12,142 nucleotides of DNA from Chitinophaga pinensis (GCA_945861175.1 CAMATR010000019.1:1-12142); one strand, 5' to 3'; positions 1-6,912 are shown, counted from the first letter of the stretch. Program-made: numbers and translations. The notes: generated by a model not told the origin, from the sequence alone.

Positions 1-670
1 GAGCTTCGTAATTATCACCATTTGTGACTGTTGCATTGGAAGTCAGGGTAACTGAGTACTCATCATCCAAAAAGAATTCTGGTGTAGTAAACCCGTTAGT
101 GAATGTTCTAATACGCGTTGAGTTATAATTAATCTCCTCACCTGTTGACATGGTTACAATACCTTCTATATTCACGTTGTAATAAGGTTGCATACTTGGA
201 TTAAGCCCCATATTTGTTACTGATGCAGTGCCTTCTACCTTGTTGTCATTTACAAAGTAATCAAGTGGAGTATGCGTTATAACTGTTCCTTGTGTAAAAT
301 AAGATCCCGTGAATGTGGAAATTAATTTCCCTCTTCTACTTTTACCATCATTACAGGTGCAATTTGTTGTTCCCCAATCAATTGTAATGGTTTTATTCAC
401 TCCTGTTGTATCGAGAGTTATGATGACATTACAATCTATTTTGCTTACCTGAAAGGGTTCATTATCTTCAAGATTATTAGTAATAACTTTTCCGACCTTA
501 TAGAATACCATACTTCCGGTAATGGCTTGGTCTGACATGCTCGAGAATTCAGAGAAATAATTCTCGATCATAGCATTCAGTCTTGGTGCAGAACTGTTAT
601 CGTATTTCCTTTTACCACATGCTACAATCAATAAAATCAGTGCCGAGGAAAGAGTTATAAAATATTTCAT
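1..670 (-). CDS. Secreted lipoprotein, hypothetical, 3' end outside window
   Basis: The frame opens at an ATG (complement of 668-670) and stays open for 223 codons to the left edge, so the C-terminus is missing. The first 18 residues form a lipoprotein signal: a short basic start, a hydrophobic core, and a lipobox I-V-A-C with Cys18 as the predicted lipidated residue. This predicts an envelope-anchored protein. After the signal comes a short helix-like stretch (about residues 28-48). The rest is rich in Thr, Asn, Val and Tyr in alternating patterns typical of beta strands, with Cys80, Cys104 and Cys106. It resembles uncharacterised Bacteroidota lipoproteins in general style, but I cannot name a family or function. 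It lies 79 bases downstream of the cupin gene on the same strand, with a weak promoter-like box between them, so it may be separately transcribed. The reading frame is firm; the function is unknown. Confidence 0.85.
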   Translation of the reverse strand, partial: MKYFITLSSALILLIVACGKRKYDNSSAPRLNAMIENYFSEFSSMSDQAITGSMVFYKVGKVITNNLEDNEPFQVSKIDCNVIITLDTTGVNKTITIDWGTTNCTCNDGKSRRGKLISTFTGSYFTQGTVITHTPLDYFVNDNKVEGTASVTNMGLNPSMQPYYNVNIEGIVTMSTGEEINYNSTRIRTFTNGFTTPEFFLDDEYSVTLTSNATVTNGDNYEA

Positions 671-690
671 TTTGTGAATTGTTTAGAAAA

Positions 691-698
691 CGAATTTA
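691..698 (-). promoter_or_regulatory. Weak -7-like promoter element before the edge lipoprotein
   Basis: The minus strand reads TAAATTCG, one mismatch from the Bacteroidota -7 consensus TAnnTTTG, 20 bases before the lipoprotein ATG. No good TTTG box is found at the right distance upstream (the position holds TTCC). This is a tentative call in an AT-rich gap where chance matches are easy. Confidence 0.3.
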
Positions 699-749
699 AT
701 GAAATGAATGCAATATTGGAAAATATTATTTGTTAAAAATGAAGCTTCA

Positions 750-1511
750 TTATTGCGCTTTCAATCTGGCTGTTTTTAAATAGTTTCCGACAAACGATTT
801 TCCAGTTAAACCAAAATCTGCTACAGCGAGAAAAACTAGATCTTCTATACCTGTATTGATTGTTTGATGATCGCACCAGCGCGGAATAAATGCAAAATCA
901 CCGGCTCCTACATTATTTTCAAAGTTGTCGACTAAAACTTTCCCTTGTCCTTTCAAGAAAATGAAAATTGTTTCGTGAGCGTGCTTGTGCATTTCATTTG
1001 CTTTGCCTGGCTTTACAGTTACAATTCTTGGATCAAGTACTTCTAGATTAAATGGTAATAGAGAAACCGTAAAATCAATACCTAATTCATCCACCTTGTT
1101 TTCATATAAACCACTCAGCTTTTTGTCTTGAAGTGATGAAACCAATTCTGAAGCATTTTCAGCGGAAGTCAAACTTTTTTGCAAGCTTATTTTTTCAATA
1201 AGCTCACCAATTCGAAGTGACTGTAATTCATTAAAATATCGACCTAAAATGGCATTCAACTTTTCAGACCAAATTTCTTCATTGCTTGGTTTTGCAAACC
1301 AATCGATAAAGTTCAATAATTCGTTTTCTTGATCAAGGTTTTGTTTTCCATACAGCAATAATGCCGAAGAAGTTGAAGTGTATAGAGCTACATCGAAGAC
1401 TATATTGTCAAGTAAAGCTGACCTAATACCTTCCAATTCTTTTTTTAAAAAATCTAGTTCTGCTTCAGATAGACGTTTACCTTTAATACTTTTTTTGAAG
1501 AGATCACTCAT
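750..1511 (-). CDS. Cupin-domain protein with unassigned helical N-terminal region
   Basis: This 253-residue protein has two parts. Residues about 1-145 are Leu/Glu/Lys-rich and look helical, with no motif I recognise. Residues about 155-245 form a single cupin barrel. Cupin motif 1 is clear: G169, five residues, H175-K-H177, then H179-E180. Motif 2 is G204, five residues, P210, then H215, three residues, N219; the usual Gly two after the Pro is Trp212. H175, H177 and H215, with E180 nearby, can form the metal site of a mononuclear iron or manganese cupin. No signal peptide is seen, so it should be cytosolic. Its ATG overlaps the stop of the diiron-like gene upstream by four bases, which implies translational coupling and joint function. 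A dioxygenase or sensor role is possible; the substrate cannot be read from the sequence. Confidence 0.85.
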   Translation of the reverse strand: MSDLFKKSIKGKRLSEAELDFLKKELEGIRSALLDNIVFDVALYTSTSSALLLYGKQNLDQENELLNFIDWFAKPSNEEIWSEKLNAILGRYFNELQSLRIGELIEKISLQKSLTSAENASELVSSLQDKKLSGLYENKVDELGIDFTVSLLPFNLEVLDPRIVTVKPGKANEMHKHAHETIFIFLKGQGKVLVDNFENNVGAGDFAFIPRWCDHQTINTGIEDLVFLAVADFGLTGKSFVGNYLKTARLKAQ

Positions 1512-2251
1512 GAGTTCACCAAAACTTTTCGCTTATCTATCATTTTTGCCCTCTCAAACATATCATCCCAAAATGAGGCTCTTAAATTAAGTGCACTAAG
1601 CATACCTTTTCTAATTTCTAACTCCATTTGAGTACTTTCAGATGCCATTTGCTCTGCAATATTTAGTAGAATAAGCCCATGTTCATCATCCACCTCAGTA
1701 TGCAATGGAAAAAAAACATATTCCTCTAGCGTTAAATCCGTATTTTTTTCAATTACTTGAATTAGGTCTTTATAGATGTATTTTACAATTGACTCTGTAC
1801 CAAGACCAATTGCACCAATTGCGGTGGCGGAAGACTCACTTTTTGTCAATGAAAGAAATGAATCTCTCCAAATTTCCACATGGATACAAGGCTTGATATT
1901 TGATTCGACTCCAATCGCTTTTTGAAAACGCTTAAAAAGTTGTGGGTGAGCAATCCCCTGGACCCATTCATCTTGAATACCCAAAGCTCTTATTGCTTCC
2001 ATCTCGTCTTCATTCAAGTGACCTCTCTCTTCTGAAAGATTATCCAAAAGTTGATCTCGAAAGATGGGGTTTTCAAGTTTAGAAATTACCGAAGTTAAAT
2101 ACCTTGGAAACCAGTCACTGTAGTACCCGTATTGGGTAGCGAAATCTTTTAACACTTCTTCCATATTTTCAAAATCACCATTTAAAAGTGCATTGATATA
2201 AGGATGATTAACAGCGCGATGCGCTGTGGCTTCATTTAAAAGGGCTTGCAT
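1508..2251 (-). CDS. Heme-oxygenase-like diiron oxygenase/oxidase candidate (TenA/PqqC/CADD-like fold)
   Basis: This 247-residue, mainly helical protein carries the ligand pattern of heme-oxygenase-like diiron proteins (UndA, CADD, BesC and the central domain of SznF). An ExxH pair (E75, H78) is followed by a lone Glu (E153, in a G-T-E-S-I helix) and by HxxxDxxH (H184, D188, H191). The family binds two irons with this six-ligand set and uses O2 to oxidise small molecules such as fatty acids, amino acids or guanidines. Length and spacing fit a stand-alone family member, and no signal peptide is present. The gene is preceded by a strong Bacteroidota promoter and overlaps the cupin gene by four bases. 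A TenA-type thiaminase or PqqC-type cofactorless oxidase is less likely, because those lack the full iron-ligand set. A CADD-like role in p-aminobenzoate formation remains an alternative. The substrate is unknown. Confidence 0.75.
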   Translation of the reverse strand: MQALLNEATAHRAVNHPYINALLNGDFENMEEVLKDFATQYGYYSDWFPRYLTSVISKLENPIFRDQLLDNLSEERGHLNEDEMEAIRALGIQDEWVQGIAHPQLFKRFQKAIGVESNIKPCIHVEIWRDSFLSLTKSESSATAIGAIGLGTESIVKYIYKDLIQVIEKNTDLTLEEYVFFPLHTEVDDEHGLILLNIAEQMASESTQMELEIRKGMLSALNLRASFWDDMFERAKMIDKRKVLVNS

Positions 2252-2279
2252 TGTTATAGTTTAAAGTCAAAGATTAATT

Positions 2280-2310
2280 CAAAATTACTTGAAACAAAGT
2301 GAAAGACAAA
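2280..2310 (-). promoter_or_regulatory. Bacteroidota-type promoter for the diiron-cupin gene pair
   Basis: The minus strand shows TTTG (complement of 2307-2310), a 19-base spacer, and TAATTTTG (complement of 2280-2287). This matches the phylum's -33/-7 consensus TTTG-N19-TAnnTTTG exactly. The -7 box ends 28 bases before the ATG at 2251, leaving a leader of roughly 20 bases. It makes the two overlapping genes a transcription unit separate from the acetyltransferase upstream. Confidence 0.7.
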
Positions 2311-2337
2311 CAAATTATTTGATAAAATTGTTCCCAC

Positions 2338-2913
2338 TCATGCTCCTTTTTTAATTTCATTCCATTCTGACTTAATTATACTTAGCACCAAACTATCCCG
2401 CCTCATACCGTCAGGTTTTAAGCTATTGCTTCTCAAAATACCTTCTTCTTTTGCTCCTATTGATTTTAAAGCGGCTATGCTTTTTTTATTTTCGGTATCG
2501 GTTCGAAATTCAATGCGCTCAAATCCTAAAATTTCAAAAGTAAATTGTAGCATCAAAAATTTCACTGCCTTGTTTAGTCCAGTTCCTTGAAAATCTTTTC
2601 CATACCAAGTGTAACCAATTGACAATGATTTATCTTTTTCTTGAATACTGTAGAATCTAGTTGTGCCAGCATAAGAACTTGATGTTTTATCATAAACAAT
2701 AAAAGAGTAATCTAATTCCATAGCTCTGTTTTCTAGAGCAGCATTGATGTAATTCCTTAATTGAACTTCATTTGCAGCTGTCATTAAAGAGTAGGTCCAA
2801 AGTTCATGCTCATTGATAGAGAATTTCAACAAATGATAATAATCGGATTGCTCAAGTGGACGCAATAAAACTCGATCATTTTCTAAAACGATGTTCTTCT
2901 TGAAATTTATCAT
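2338..2913 (-). CDS. GNAT-family N-acetyltransferase, RimJ/RimL-like
   Basis: This 191-residue protein has the order of a RimJ/RimL-type acetyltransferase. It begins with a strand reading R-V-L-L-R-P-L near residues 14-20. A central strand (I-G-Y-T-W, about 99-103) follows. The acetyl-CoA pyrophosphate loop is Q109-G-T-G112-L-N, a variant of the Q/RxxGxG/A motif A. A motif-B segment with N142 and A148-L-K-S-I-G (148-153) comes next, and the C-terminal R-R-D-S-L-V-L-S-I (171-179) is typical of the group. Such enzymes move an acetyl group from acetyl-CoA to an amine, either ribosomal protein N-termini or small molecules; the acceptor cannot be told here. It lies 86 bases upstream of the diiron gene on the same strand. 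The strong promoter in that gap makes a shared pathway possible but not demonstrated. Confidence 0.85.
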   Translation of the reverse strand: MINFKKNIVLENDRVLLRPLEQSDYYHLLKFSINEHELWTYSLMTAANEVQLRNYINAALENRAMELDYSFIVYDKTSSSYAGTTRFYSIQEKDKSLSIGYTWYGKDFQGTGLNKAVKFLMLQFTFEILGFERIEFRTDTENKKSIAALKSIGAKEEGILRSNSLKPDGMRRDSLVLSIIKSEWNEIKKGA

Positions 2914-3018
2914 CGACTATCTATTTGTTTAGTGAATTTATAAAAAACAAGCTTACCGAAATTAGTATCAATATGTCATTTGATTAATTTCTTTCAAAAT
3001 TCAATCATACAAAATCAT

Positions 3019-3026
3019 TACTTTCG
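3019..3026 (+). promoter_or_regulatory. -7-like promoter element of the FKBP operon
   Basis: TACTTTCG, one mismatch from TAnnTTTG, ends 12 bases before the ATG at 3039. Only a poor -33 match (TTTC at 2992-2995, 23-base spacer) is seen. The same ten bases TACTTTCGCA recur at 8412-8421 before another gene, which gives some support for a real variant element. Confidence 0.4.
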
Positions 3027-3038
3027 CAAAAAAAATCA

Positions 3039-3638
3039 ATGACAGAAGAAATAAAGGCAGTTAGTTACTGTGTAGGAATGAGTGTTGCTGGTAGTTTGAT
3101 GCAACAGGATCTAGAGGGCATTTCGCCAGAAGTTATGGCACAGGCAATAACGGATATATTTGCAGGTAAAAAAACTGAGTATTCCCCAGAAACGGCAAAT
3201 ACAATTATCGAGGAGTTTTTGAAAAAGTCAGGAGAAGCGAAATTTTCATTGAATAAAGAGACTGGAGAAAAATTTTTGGCGGAGAATAAATTGAAAGAAG
3301 GAGTGCATACAACAACTTCAGGATTGCAATATGAAATCTTAACTGAGGGGATAGGAGCTAAGCCTTCATCTTCAGATACTGTTTCTGTGCATTACCATGG
3401 GACCCTTATTGATGGAGTAATCTTTGATAGTTCTATCCAACGAGGTCAACCGGCAACATTTGGTGTACATCAAGTTATTCCAGGATGGACAGAAGCACTG
3501 CAGTTAATGGCTACAGGAGCGAAATATAGGTTATACATCCCCCAGGAATTGGCTTATGGAGCACAACCTCACCCTGGTGGACCAATAAAACCATACAGTG
3601 CATTGATTTTTGACGTAGAACTTTTAGAGATTAATTAA
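3039..3638 (+). CDS. FKBP-type peptidyl-prolyl cis-trans isomerase, cytosolic form
   Basis: This 199-residue protein catalyses cis-trans isomerisation of Xaa-Pro bonds during protein folding. Residues 1-85 match the helical dimerisation region of Mip/FkpA-type proteins (S-Y-C-V-G-M near residue 9, then a helix with I-F-A-G-K at 40-44). Residues about 92-199 form the FKBP domain. All the usual pocket residues are present: Y119, F129, D130, F141, V146, I147, W150, Y173, I183 and F191. The domain should therefore be active and able to bind FK506-type ligands. Unlike FkpA and Mip, there is no signal peptide or lipobox, so it is predicted to stay in the cytosol. Its TAA stop shares one base with the ATG of the next gene (TAATG), so the two FKBP genes are an operon and probably translationally coupled. 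Confidence 0.93.
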   Translation: MTEEIKAVSYCVGMSVAGSLMQQDLEGISPEVMAQAITDIFAGKKTEYSPETANTIIEEFLKKSGEAKFSLNKETGEKFLAENKLKEGVHTTTSGLQYEILTEGIGAKPSSSDTVSVHYHGTLIDGVIFDSSIQRGQPATFGVHQVIPGWTEALQLMATGAKYRLYIPQELAYGAQPHPGGPIKPYSALIFDVELLEIN

Positions 3639-4576
3639 TGAAAACGATTTTATATTTTTCAATAGCTGCGGTTAGCTTGTTTTCTTGTGCAGGAAATGAG
3701 GAGGCCGAAGAGGCTAAAATAGAACTGAAGTCTCATAAAGACAGCCTTTCTTATGTTTTGGGAGCTATGAATGCTCGCACAATTGTTGGCACGCCAGATC
3801 CTAATATTGATCGCTTGGATTTAGAAGATGTTGCCGTTGGATTTAGTTTGAACTTAAACAAGAATAAACCCACTGATTGCGAATTGACTTTGACGAAACT
3901 ATTTGGACCAAACTTTCAGGATTTTGATTCAACATATGCGAAAGAGGGTGCGGAATGTATTGGTAAGTTAACGGGATATGCATTTTATCAAGATTTGATT
4001 AAAATGGATGGTATTGCTCAAATAGATTTAAAAATGGCAACCGTTGGTTTCCGTCATGGATTATTAAAAAAAGATACCCTTCTTGCGGATGCTCAGAAAC
4101 AATCATTGGTTCAAAATTTCTTGAAAGCAATGAATGAGAAAAATGGTCTGAAAATGTTTGCAAAAGCGAAAAAAATCAAAGGATCTCAAGTCTTTGAAAA
4201 CGGTATTATAATGGAAACAGTTGCCGCTGGATCAGGAGGGAGTCCTTCAGCTACTGACGACGTGAAAGTAGAATATATTTTGACATCTGCAATTGGAGAT
4301 ACTATTCAAAGTTCTTATGCGATGAAACAACAAAGCGGTTCAAACGAGCCGGTTGCTTTAAAATTGAATGGTGGGGTAATACCAGGTTGGACATACATCG
4401 TTCCGAAGATGAAGAAAGGCGGTAAATACCGCGTTTATATTCCTTGGGATTTAGCGTATGGCGAGCAAATGGGAAAAGAATCATTATGTTTCCTTATCGA
4501 ACTTGTAGACTTTGCAAAAGAGGGTTCTTTTGTTAAGCCACAACCACCTCAAATGGGAATTCCGCAAGGAAAATAA
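3638..4576 (+). CDS. FKBP-like lipoprotein with degenerate active site
   Basis: This 312-residue lipoprotein has signal residues 1-17 with lipobox L-F-S-C (Cys17), followed by an acidic stretch (E21, E22, E24, E25) like the lipoprotein export signal that sends Bacteroidota lipoproteins to the surface. Two segments resemble the FKBP N-terminal dimerisation region: S38-Y-V-L-G-A and following, and G113-Y-A-F-Y-Q-D and following. The C-terminal FKBP domain (about 190-293) keeps Y213, V247-I248-P-G-W251, Y274 and F285. The catalytic F-D pair is replaced by I223-Q224, and the loop after Y274 is shortened. Prolyl isomerase activity is thus doubtful; a chaperone or binding role is more likely. It is co-transcribed with the upstream active FKBP, and a hairpin terminator follows seven bases after the stop. 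The family call is firm; loss of activity is inferred from the substitutions. Confidence 0.88.
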   Translation: MKTILYFSIAAVSLFSCAGNEEAEEAKIELKSHKDSLSYVLGAMNARTIVGTPDPNIDRLDLEDVAVGFSLNLNKNKPTDCELTLTKLFGPNFQDFDSTYAKEGAECIGKLTGYAFYQDLIKMDGIAQIDLKMATVGFRHGLLKKDTLLADAQKQSLVQNFLKAMNEKNGLKMFAKAKKIKGSQVFENGIIMETVAAGSGGSPSATDDVKVEYILTSAIGDTIQSSYAMKQQSGSNEPVALKLNGGVIPGWTYIVPKMKKGGKYRVYIPWDLAYGEQMGKESLCFLIELVDFAKEGSFVKPQPPQMGIPQGK

Positions 4577-4582
4577 TAATTT

Positions 4583-4607
4583 AAAGGAGCTGAAAAGCTC
4601 CTTTTTT
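4583..4607. terminator. Bidirectional intrinsic terminator between convergent genes
   Basis: A perfect 9-bp stem (AAAGGAGCT at 4583-4591 with AGCTCCTTT at 4596-4604) encloses a GAAA tetraloop and is followed by T residues to 4607. Read on the other strand, the stem is followed by TTTAAATTATT. It lies seven bases after the FKBP lipoprotein stop and overlaps the stop codon region of the minus-strand gene, so it probably ends both transcripts. Confidence 0.85.
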
Positions 4608-5238
4608 ATTCCTCTATATTTTCTGGGTTTTCAAATGAAGTTTCTCTCTTTATAAACCTCAAAGGAAAGAAAAAACTAATTCTGTAAATCATGGGAAGCC
4701 TTCTAACTATAGCTCCCGTATTAGGGTCTTTAATGGCTACTAAATAAGCATTTCGATACGGGCTGTTCAAACTATTGATTAGGTCATAGTATAGCCCTAC
4801 ATTGACACGGACAAGCTGATTGAATTCTTTGGAGAATCCGCCACAAACAAATACCGTTGGCACGTATTTCTTAAAAAAAGCATTTGGGTCAACATAAATG
4901 TTTTTGTTCCCCATTATTTCAGCTTCCAAGCCGCCAAACAATACATTGCCATATCTACCATGAGCAAAAAAACCTGCCCCAAAATTTGTATAACTAAATC
5001 CTATTGTATTGAATGAAGGAGTTGCCCAACCTCTATTGAATCGCAGAGAAGGACCAAAAATAAAATTTTCAGATGTTTTGAAACCGAATTTTGTCCCCAT
5101 TCCAAAAGCTCCTCCTAAAGTAGAAGCACTTAAAAAGCCATCAACACCTATCTCAGTTCCTTCTAACATTTGTGCTTTCGCTGTTGTGAACTGCAAAGCA
5201 AAAAAACAGCTTATAAAAGTGATAAATTTCATTTTCAT
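4606..5238 (-). CDS. Outer-membrane beta-barrel-like protein, hypothetical
   Basis: This 210-residue protein starts with a classical signal peptide. It has a basic start (M-K-M-K), a hydrophobic core, and cleavage expected after A20-K-A22, leaving Gln at the new N-terminus. The mature part alternates Gly and aromatic residues in short stretches such as F-I-F-G-P-S-L-R-F and N-V-L-F-G-G-L, with turns rich in Asn/Pro. This fits a small outer-membrane barrel of around eight to ten strands. The likely last strand (Y-R-I-S-F-F-F-P-L-R-F) is followed by a 15-residue charged tail, so no C-terminal aromatic signature is present. I cannot name the family. It is a single gene, convergent with the FKBP operon and divergent from folD. 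A start at the second Met (residue 3) is equally possible. Secretion is well supported; the barrel call is inference. Confidence 0.8.
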   Translation of the reverse strand: MKMKFITFISCFFALQFTTAKAQMLEGTEIGVDGFLSASTLGGAFGMGTKFGFKTSENFIFGPSLRFNRGWATPSFNTIGFSYTNFGAGFFAHGRYGNVLFGGLEAEIMGNKNIYVDPNAFFKKYVPTVFVCGGFSKEFNQLVRVNVGLYYDLINSLNSPYRNAYLVAIKDPNTGAIVRRLPMIYRISFFFPLRFIKRETSFENPENIEE

Positions 5239-5286
5239 GGTGTAAAGATAAATTGATTTTAAGTTTTAAAAACTTTTTAACCAACG

Positions 5287-5316
5287 TTTCATGATAGATA
5301 AGTCCCATTATCTTTG
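5287..5316 (+). promoter_or_regulatory. Promoter of folD
   Basis: TATCTTTG at 5309-5316 is a full match to the Bacteroidota -7 consensus. TTTC at 5287-5290, with an 18-base spacer, is one base off the -33 box. The -7 box ends 17 bases before the folD ATG, giving a very short leader. Confidence 0.6.
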
Positions 5317-5333
5317 ATGAAAATTACAAAGGA

Positions 5334-6212
5334 ATGCAATTGTTAGATGGAAGAATTACCGCTGAAGGAATCAGAAAAGAATTGGCTTTGGCTGTGCAGG
5401 AGCGCAAACGTAACGGAAAAAAGATTCCTCACTTAGCTGCAATTTTAGTTGGTAATGATGGTGGGTCACTAACATACGTAGGCGCAAAAGTAAAAGCATG
5501 CGACCAGATAGGTTTTGAAAGCACGTTGATCCGTTATGATGATTCTGTCCCTGAAGATATTTTGTTAGCCAAGGTTCATGCGCTTAACGAGGATAAAAGT
5601 ATTGACGGCTTCATCGTTCAATTGCCTTTGCCAGCGCACATTGATGAGTTGAAAATCACACAAGCAATTGATCCCAAAAAGGATGTGGATGGTTTTCATC
5701 CAGTGAACCTTGGGAATATGGTGTTGAATCTTCCCGGGTTTTTACCTGCTACACCAGCGGGGATTCTTGAACTTATGAAACGGAATAACATTGAAACTGA
5801 AGGGAAAAATTGTGTAATTATCGGTCGAAGTAACATTGTAGGAACTCCTCTAAGTATCATGCTAGGTAGGAACGCAAATCCAGGAAATTGCACAGTAACA
5901 CTTGCTCACAGTAGAACTCAAAATTTGCAGGAAATCTGTTTGAAGGCCGATATTTTAATTGCTGCAATTGGACAGCCAGATTTTGTGACAGCAGATATGG
6001 TCAGAGAGGGTGCAGTGATAATTGATGTAGGTACAACTCGTGTTGAAGATTTATCTCGCGCTAGAGGCTGGCGATTGAAAGGAGATGTTGATTTTGACAA
6101 TGTGGCACCAAAATGTTCCTATATTACGCCGGTTCCCGGAGGGGTAGGGCCAATGACAATTGCCTCTTTAATGATTAATACATTGAAGGCAATGGAATTA
6201 AAAGGTAAATAG
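5334..6212 (+). CDS. folD: Bifunctional methylenetetrahydrofolate dehydrogenase/methenyltetrahydrofolate cyclohydrolase
   Basis: FolD interconverts 5,10-methylene-, 5,10-methenyl- and 10-formyl-tetrahydrofolate in the cytosol with NADP, feeding purine and formyl-Met synthesis. The 292-residue length is normal. The catalytic signature S45-L-T-Y48-V-G-A-K52 places the key Tyr and Lys. The folate-site motif V95-Q96-L-P-L-P and D117-V-D119-G-F-H supply the conserved Gln and Asp. The dinucleotide-binding segment is I162-I-G-R-S-N-I-V-G-T-P (162-172), and the family's C-terminal P266-V-P-G-G-V-G-P-M-T is intact. The start M-Q-L-L-D-G is typical of the family. The AAAGGA directly touching the ATG is too close to act as a ribosome binding site. 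A strong -7 box lies just upstream, and a lipoprotein gene follows 23 bases downstream, probably on the same transcript. Confidence 0.97.
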   Translation: MQLLDGRITAEGIRKELALAVQERKRNGKKIPHLAAILVGNDGGSLTYVGAKVKACDQIGFESTLIRYDDSVPEDILLAKVHALNEDKSIDGFIVQLPLPAHIDELKITQAIDPKKDVDGFHPVNLGNMVLNLPGFLPATPAGILELMKRNNIETEGKNCVIIGRSNIVGTPLSIMLGRNANPGNCTVTLAHSRTQNLQEICLKADILIAAIGQPDFVTADMVREGAVIIDVGTTRVEDLSRARGWRLKGDVDFDNVAPKCSYITPVPGGVGPMTIASLMINTLKAMELKGK

Positions 6213-6235
6213 TTAAACCATAAATAAACAGAAAA

Positions 6236-6862
6236 ATGAAAATGAAATCACTCTTAGGATTAGCGGCAGCCGCAATGCTTGTTTTAGGTTCTTGCGCAAC
6301 GTCAAATGAAGTAAATGGTGGAGGAATCTTCCAAAAAAGAAAGTACAATAAAGGGTTTTATTGGAACAAAGGTACTCCTATCAATGAGTCAGCTACTACT
6401 ATTAAAAATGAAAATTTGAAGGTAGAAGGCGTTAATTCGTTAGATGCATCTAGCAATGAAGAGAATTTAGGAAATGGAATAAGCTCAACATCTTTTAAGC
6501 CAACTACAACTGCTGATCTTGTTGACAATAGAGCAAAAGTCCAATCTCCAGAAAAAATAACTCAACATGCTGCAATGAATTCATTAAAATCGAATTCAAT
6601 GTTAAAAAGGGCAGCCAATCCAATTAAAACATTAGCAGAGAAGCAGTCACAGTCCGTTAAAAAAGCTACAAGTCGAGCGAAAGTTCCAAGAAATGATGGT
6701 CAATTGGGAAATTTACTTGGAATAATTCTCTTGGTAATATTATTGCTGTTGTTATTTACTGTTTTAGATGCGTTACTTGGTGGCCTATTATCATGGATTC
6801 TCCGAATTGTAATACTTGTAGTCATTATTGTACTTCTTCTCAGACTTTTAGGAGCATTGTAA
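6236..6862 (+). CDS. Lipoprotein with two C-terminal transmembrane segments, hypothetical
   Basis: This 208-residue protein has an N-terminal lipoprotein signal (M-K-M-K, a hydrophobic run, L-G-S-C with Cys20 the lipidated residue). Soon after comes a basic-aromatic motif Q33-K-R-K-Y-N-K-G-F-Y (33-42), a style that recurs after lipoboxes in Bacteroidota proteins. Residues about 45-155 are hydrophilic, Ser/Asn/Lys-rich and low in complexity, probably disordered. Residues about 159-177 and 187-205 are two strongly hydrophobic segments separated by L-G-G-L-L-S, resembling small two-helix bacterial membrane proteins. A protein both lipidated at its N-terminus and anchored by a C-terminal helical hairpin is unusual. 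It follows folD by 23 bases with no visible promoter of its own, so it is probably co-transcribed. No function can be assigned. The start could also be the second Met, at residue 3. Confidence 0.85.
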   Translation: MKMKSLLGLAAAAMLVLGSCATSNEVNGGGIFQKRKYNKGFYWNKGTPINESATTIKNENLKVEGVNSLDASSNEENLGNGISSTSFKPTTTADLVDNRAKVQSPEKITQHAAMNSLKSNSMLKRAANPIKTLAEKQSQSVKKATSRAKVPRNDGQLGNLLGIILLVILLLLLFTVLDALLGGLLSWILRIVILVVIIVLLLRLLGAL

Positions 6863-6885
6863 AGCATTGAAAAAGTGTTAAGAAT

Positions 6886-6912
6886 AAGGAACTTTCGGGT
6901 TCCTTTTCTTTT
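6886..6912. terminator. Bidirectional intrinsic terminator between convergent genes
   Basis: A 7-bp stem, AAGGAAC (6886-6892) with GTTCCTT (6899-6905), encloses the loop TTTCGG. A T-rich run (TTCTTTTT) follows up to the stop codon of the facing gene. On the minus strand the same stem is followed by a looser T-rich stretch. It lies 24 bases after the lipoprotein stop and borders the end of the flavoprotein gene. Confidence 0.75.

Noticed and set aside
738..751. Perfect palindrome AATGAAGCTTCATT at the end of the cupin gene
   Set aside because: As a hairpin it gives only a 5-bp AT-rich stem around a 4-base loop. It overlaps the stop codon and is followed by a modest T run on the minus strand, too weak to call a terminator.
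5009..5245. Plus-strand frame of 78 codons opposite the outer-membrane protein gene
   Set aside because: The minus-strand frame has a clear signal peptide and beta-barrel style composition; the plus-strand product has neither a motif nor a promoter.
5328..5333. AAAGGA as a Shine-Dalgarno site for folD
   Set aside because: It touches the ATG directly with no spacer, and this phylum makes little use of Shine-Dalgarno pairing.
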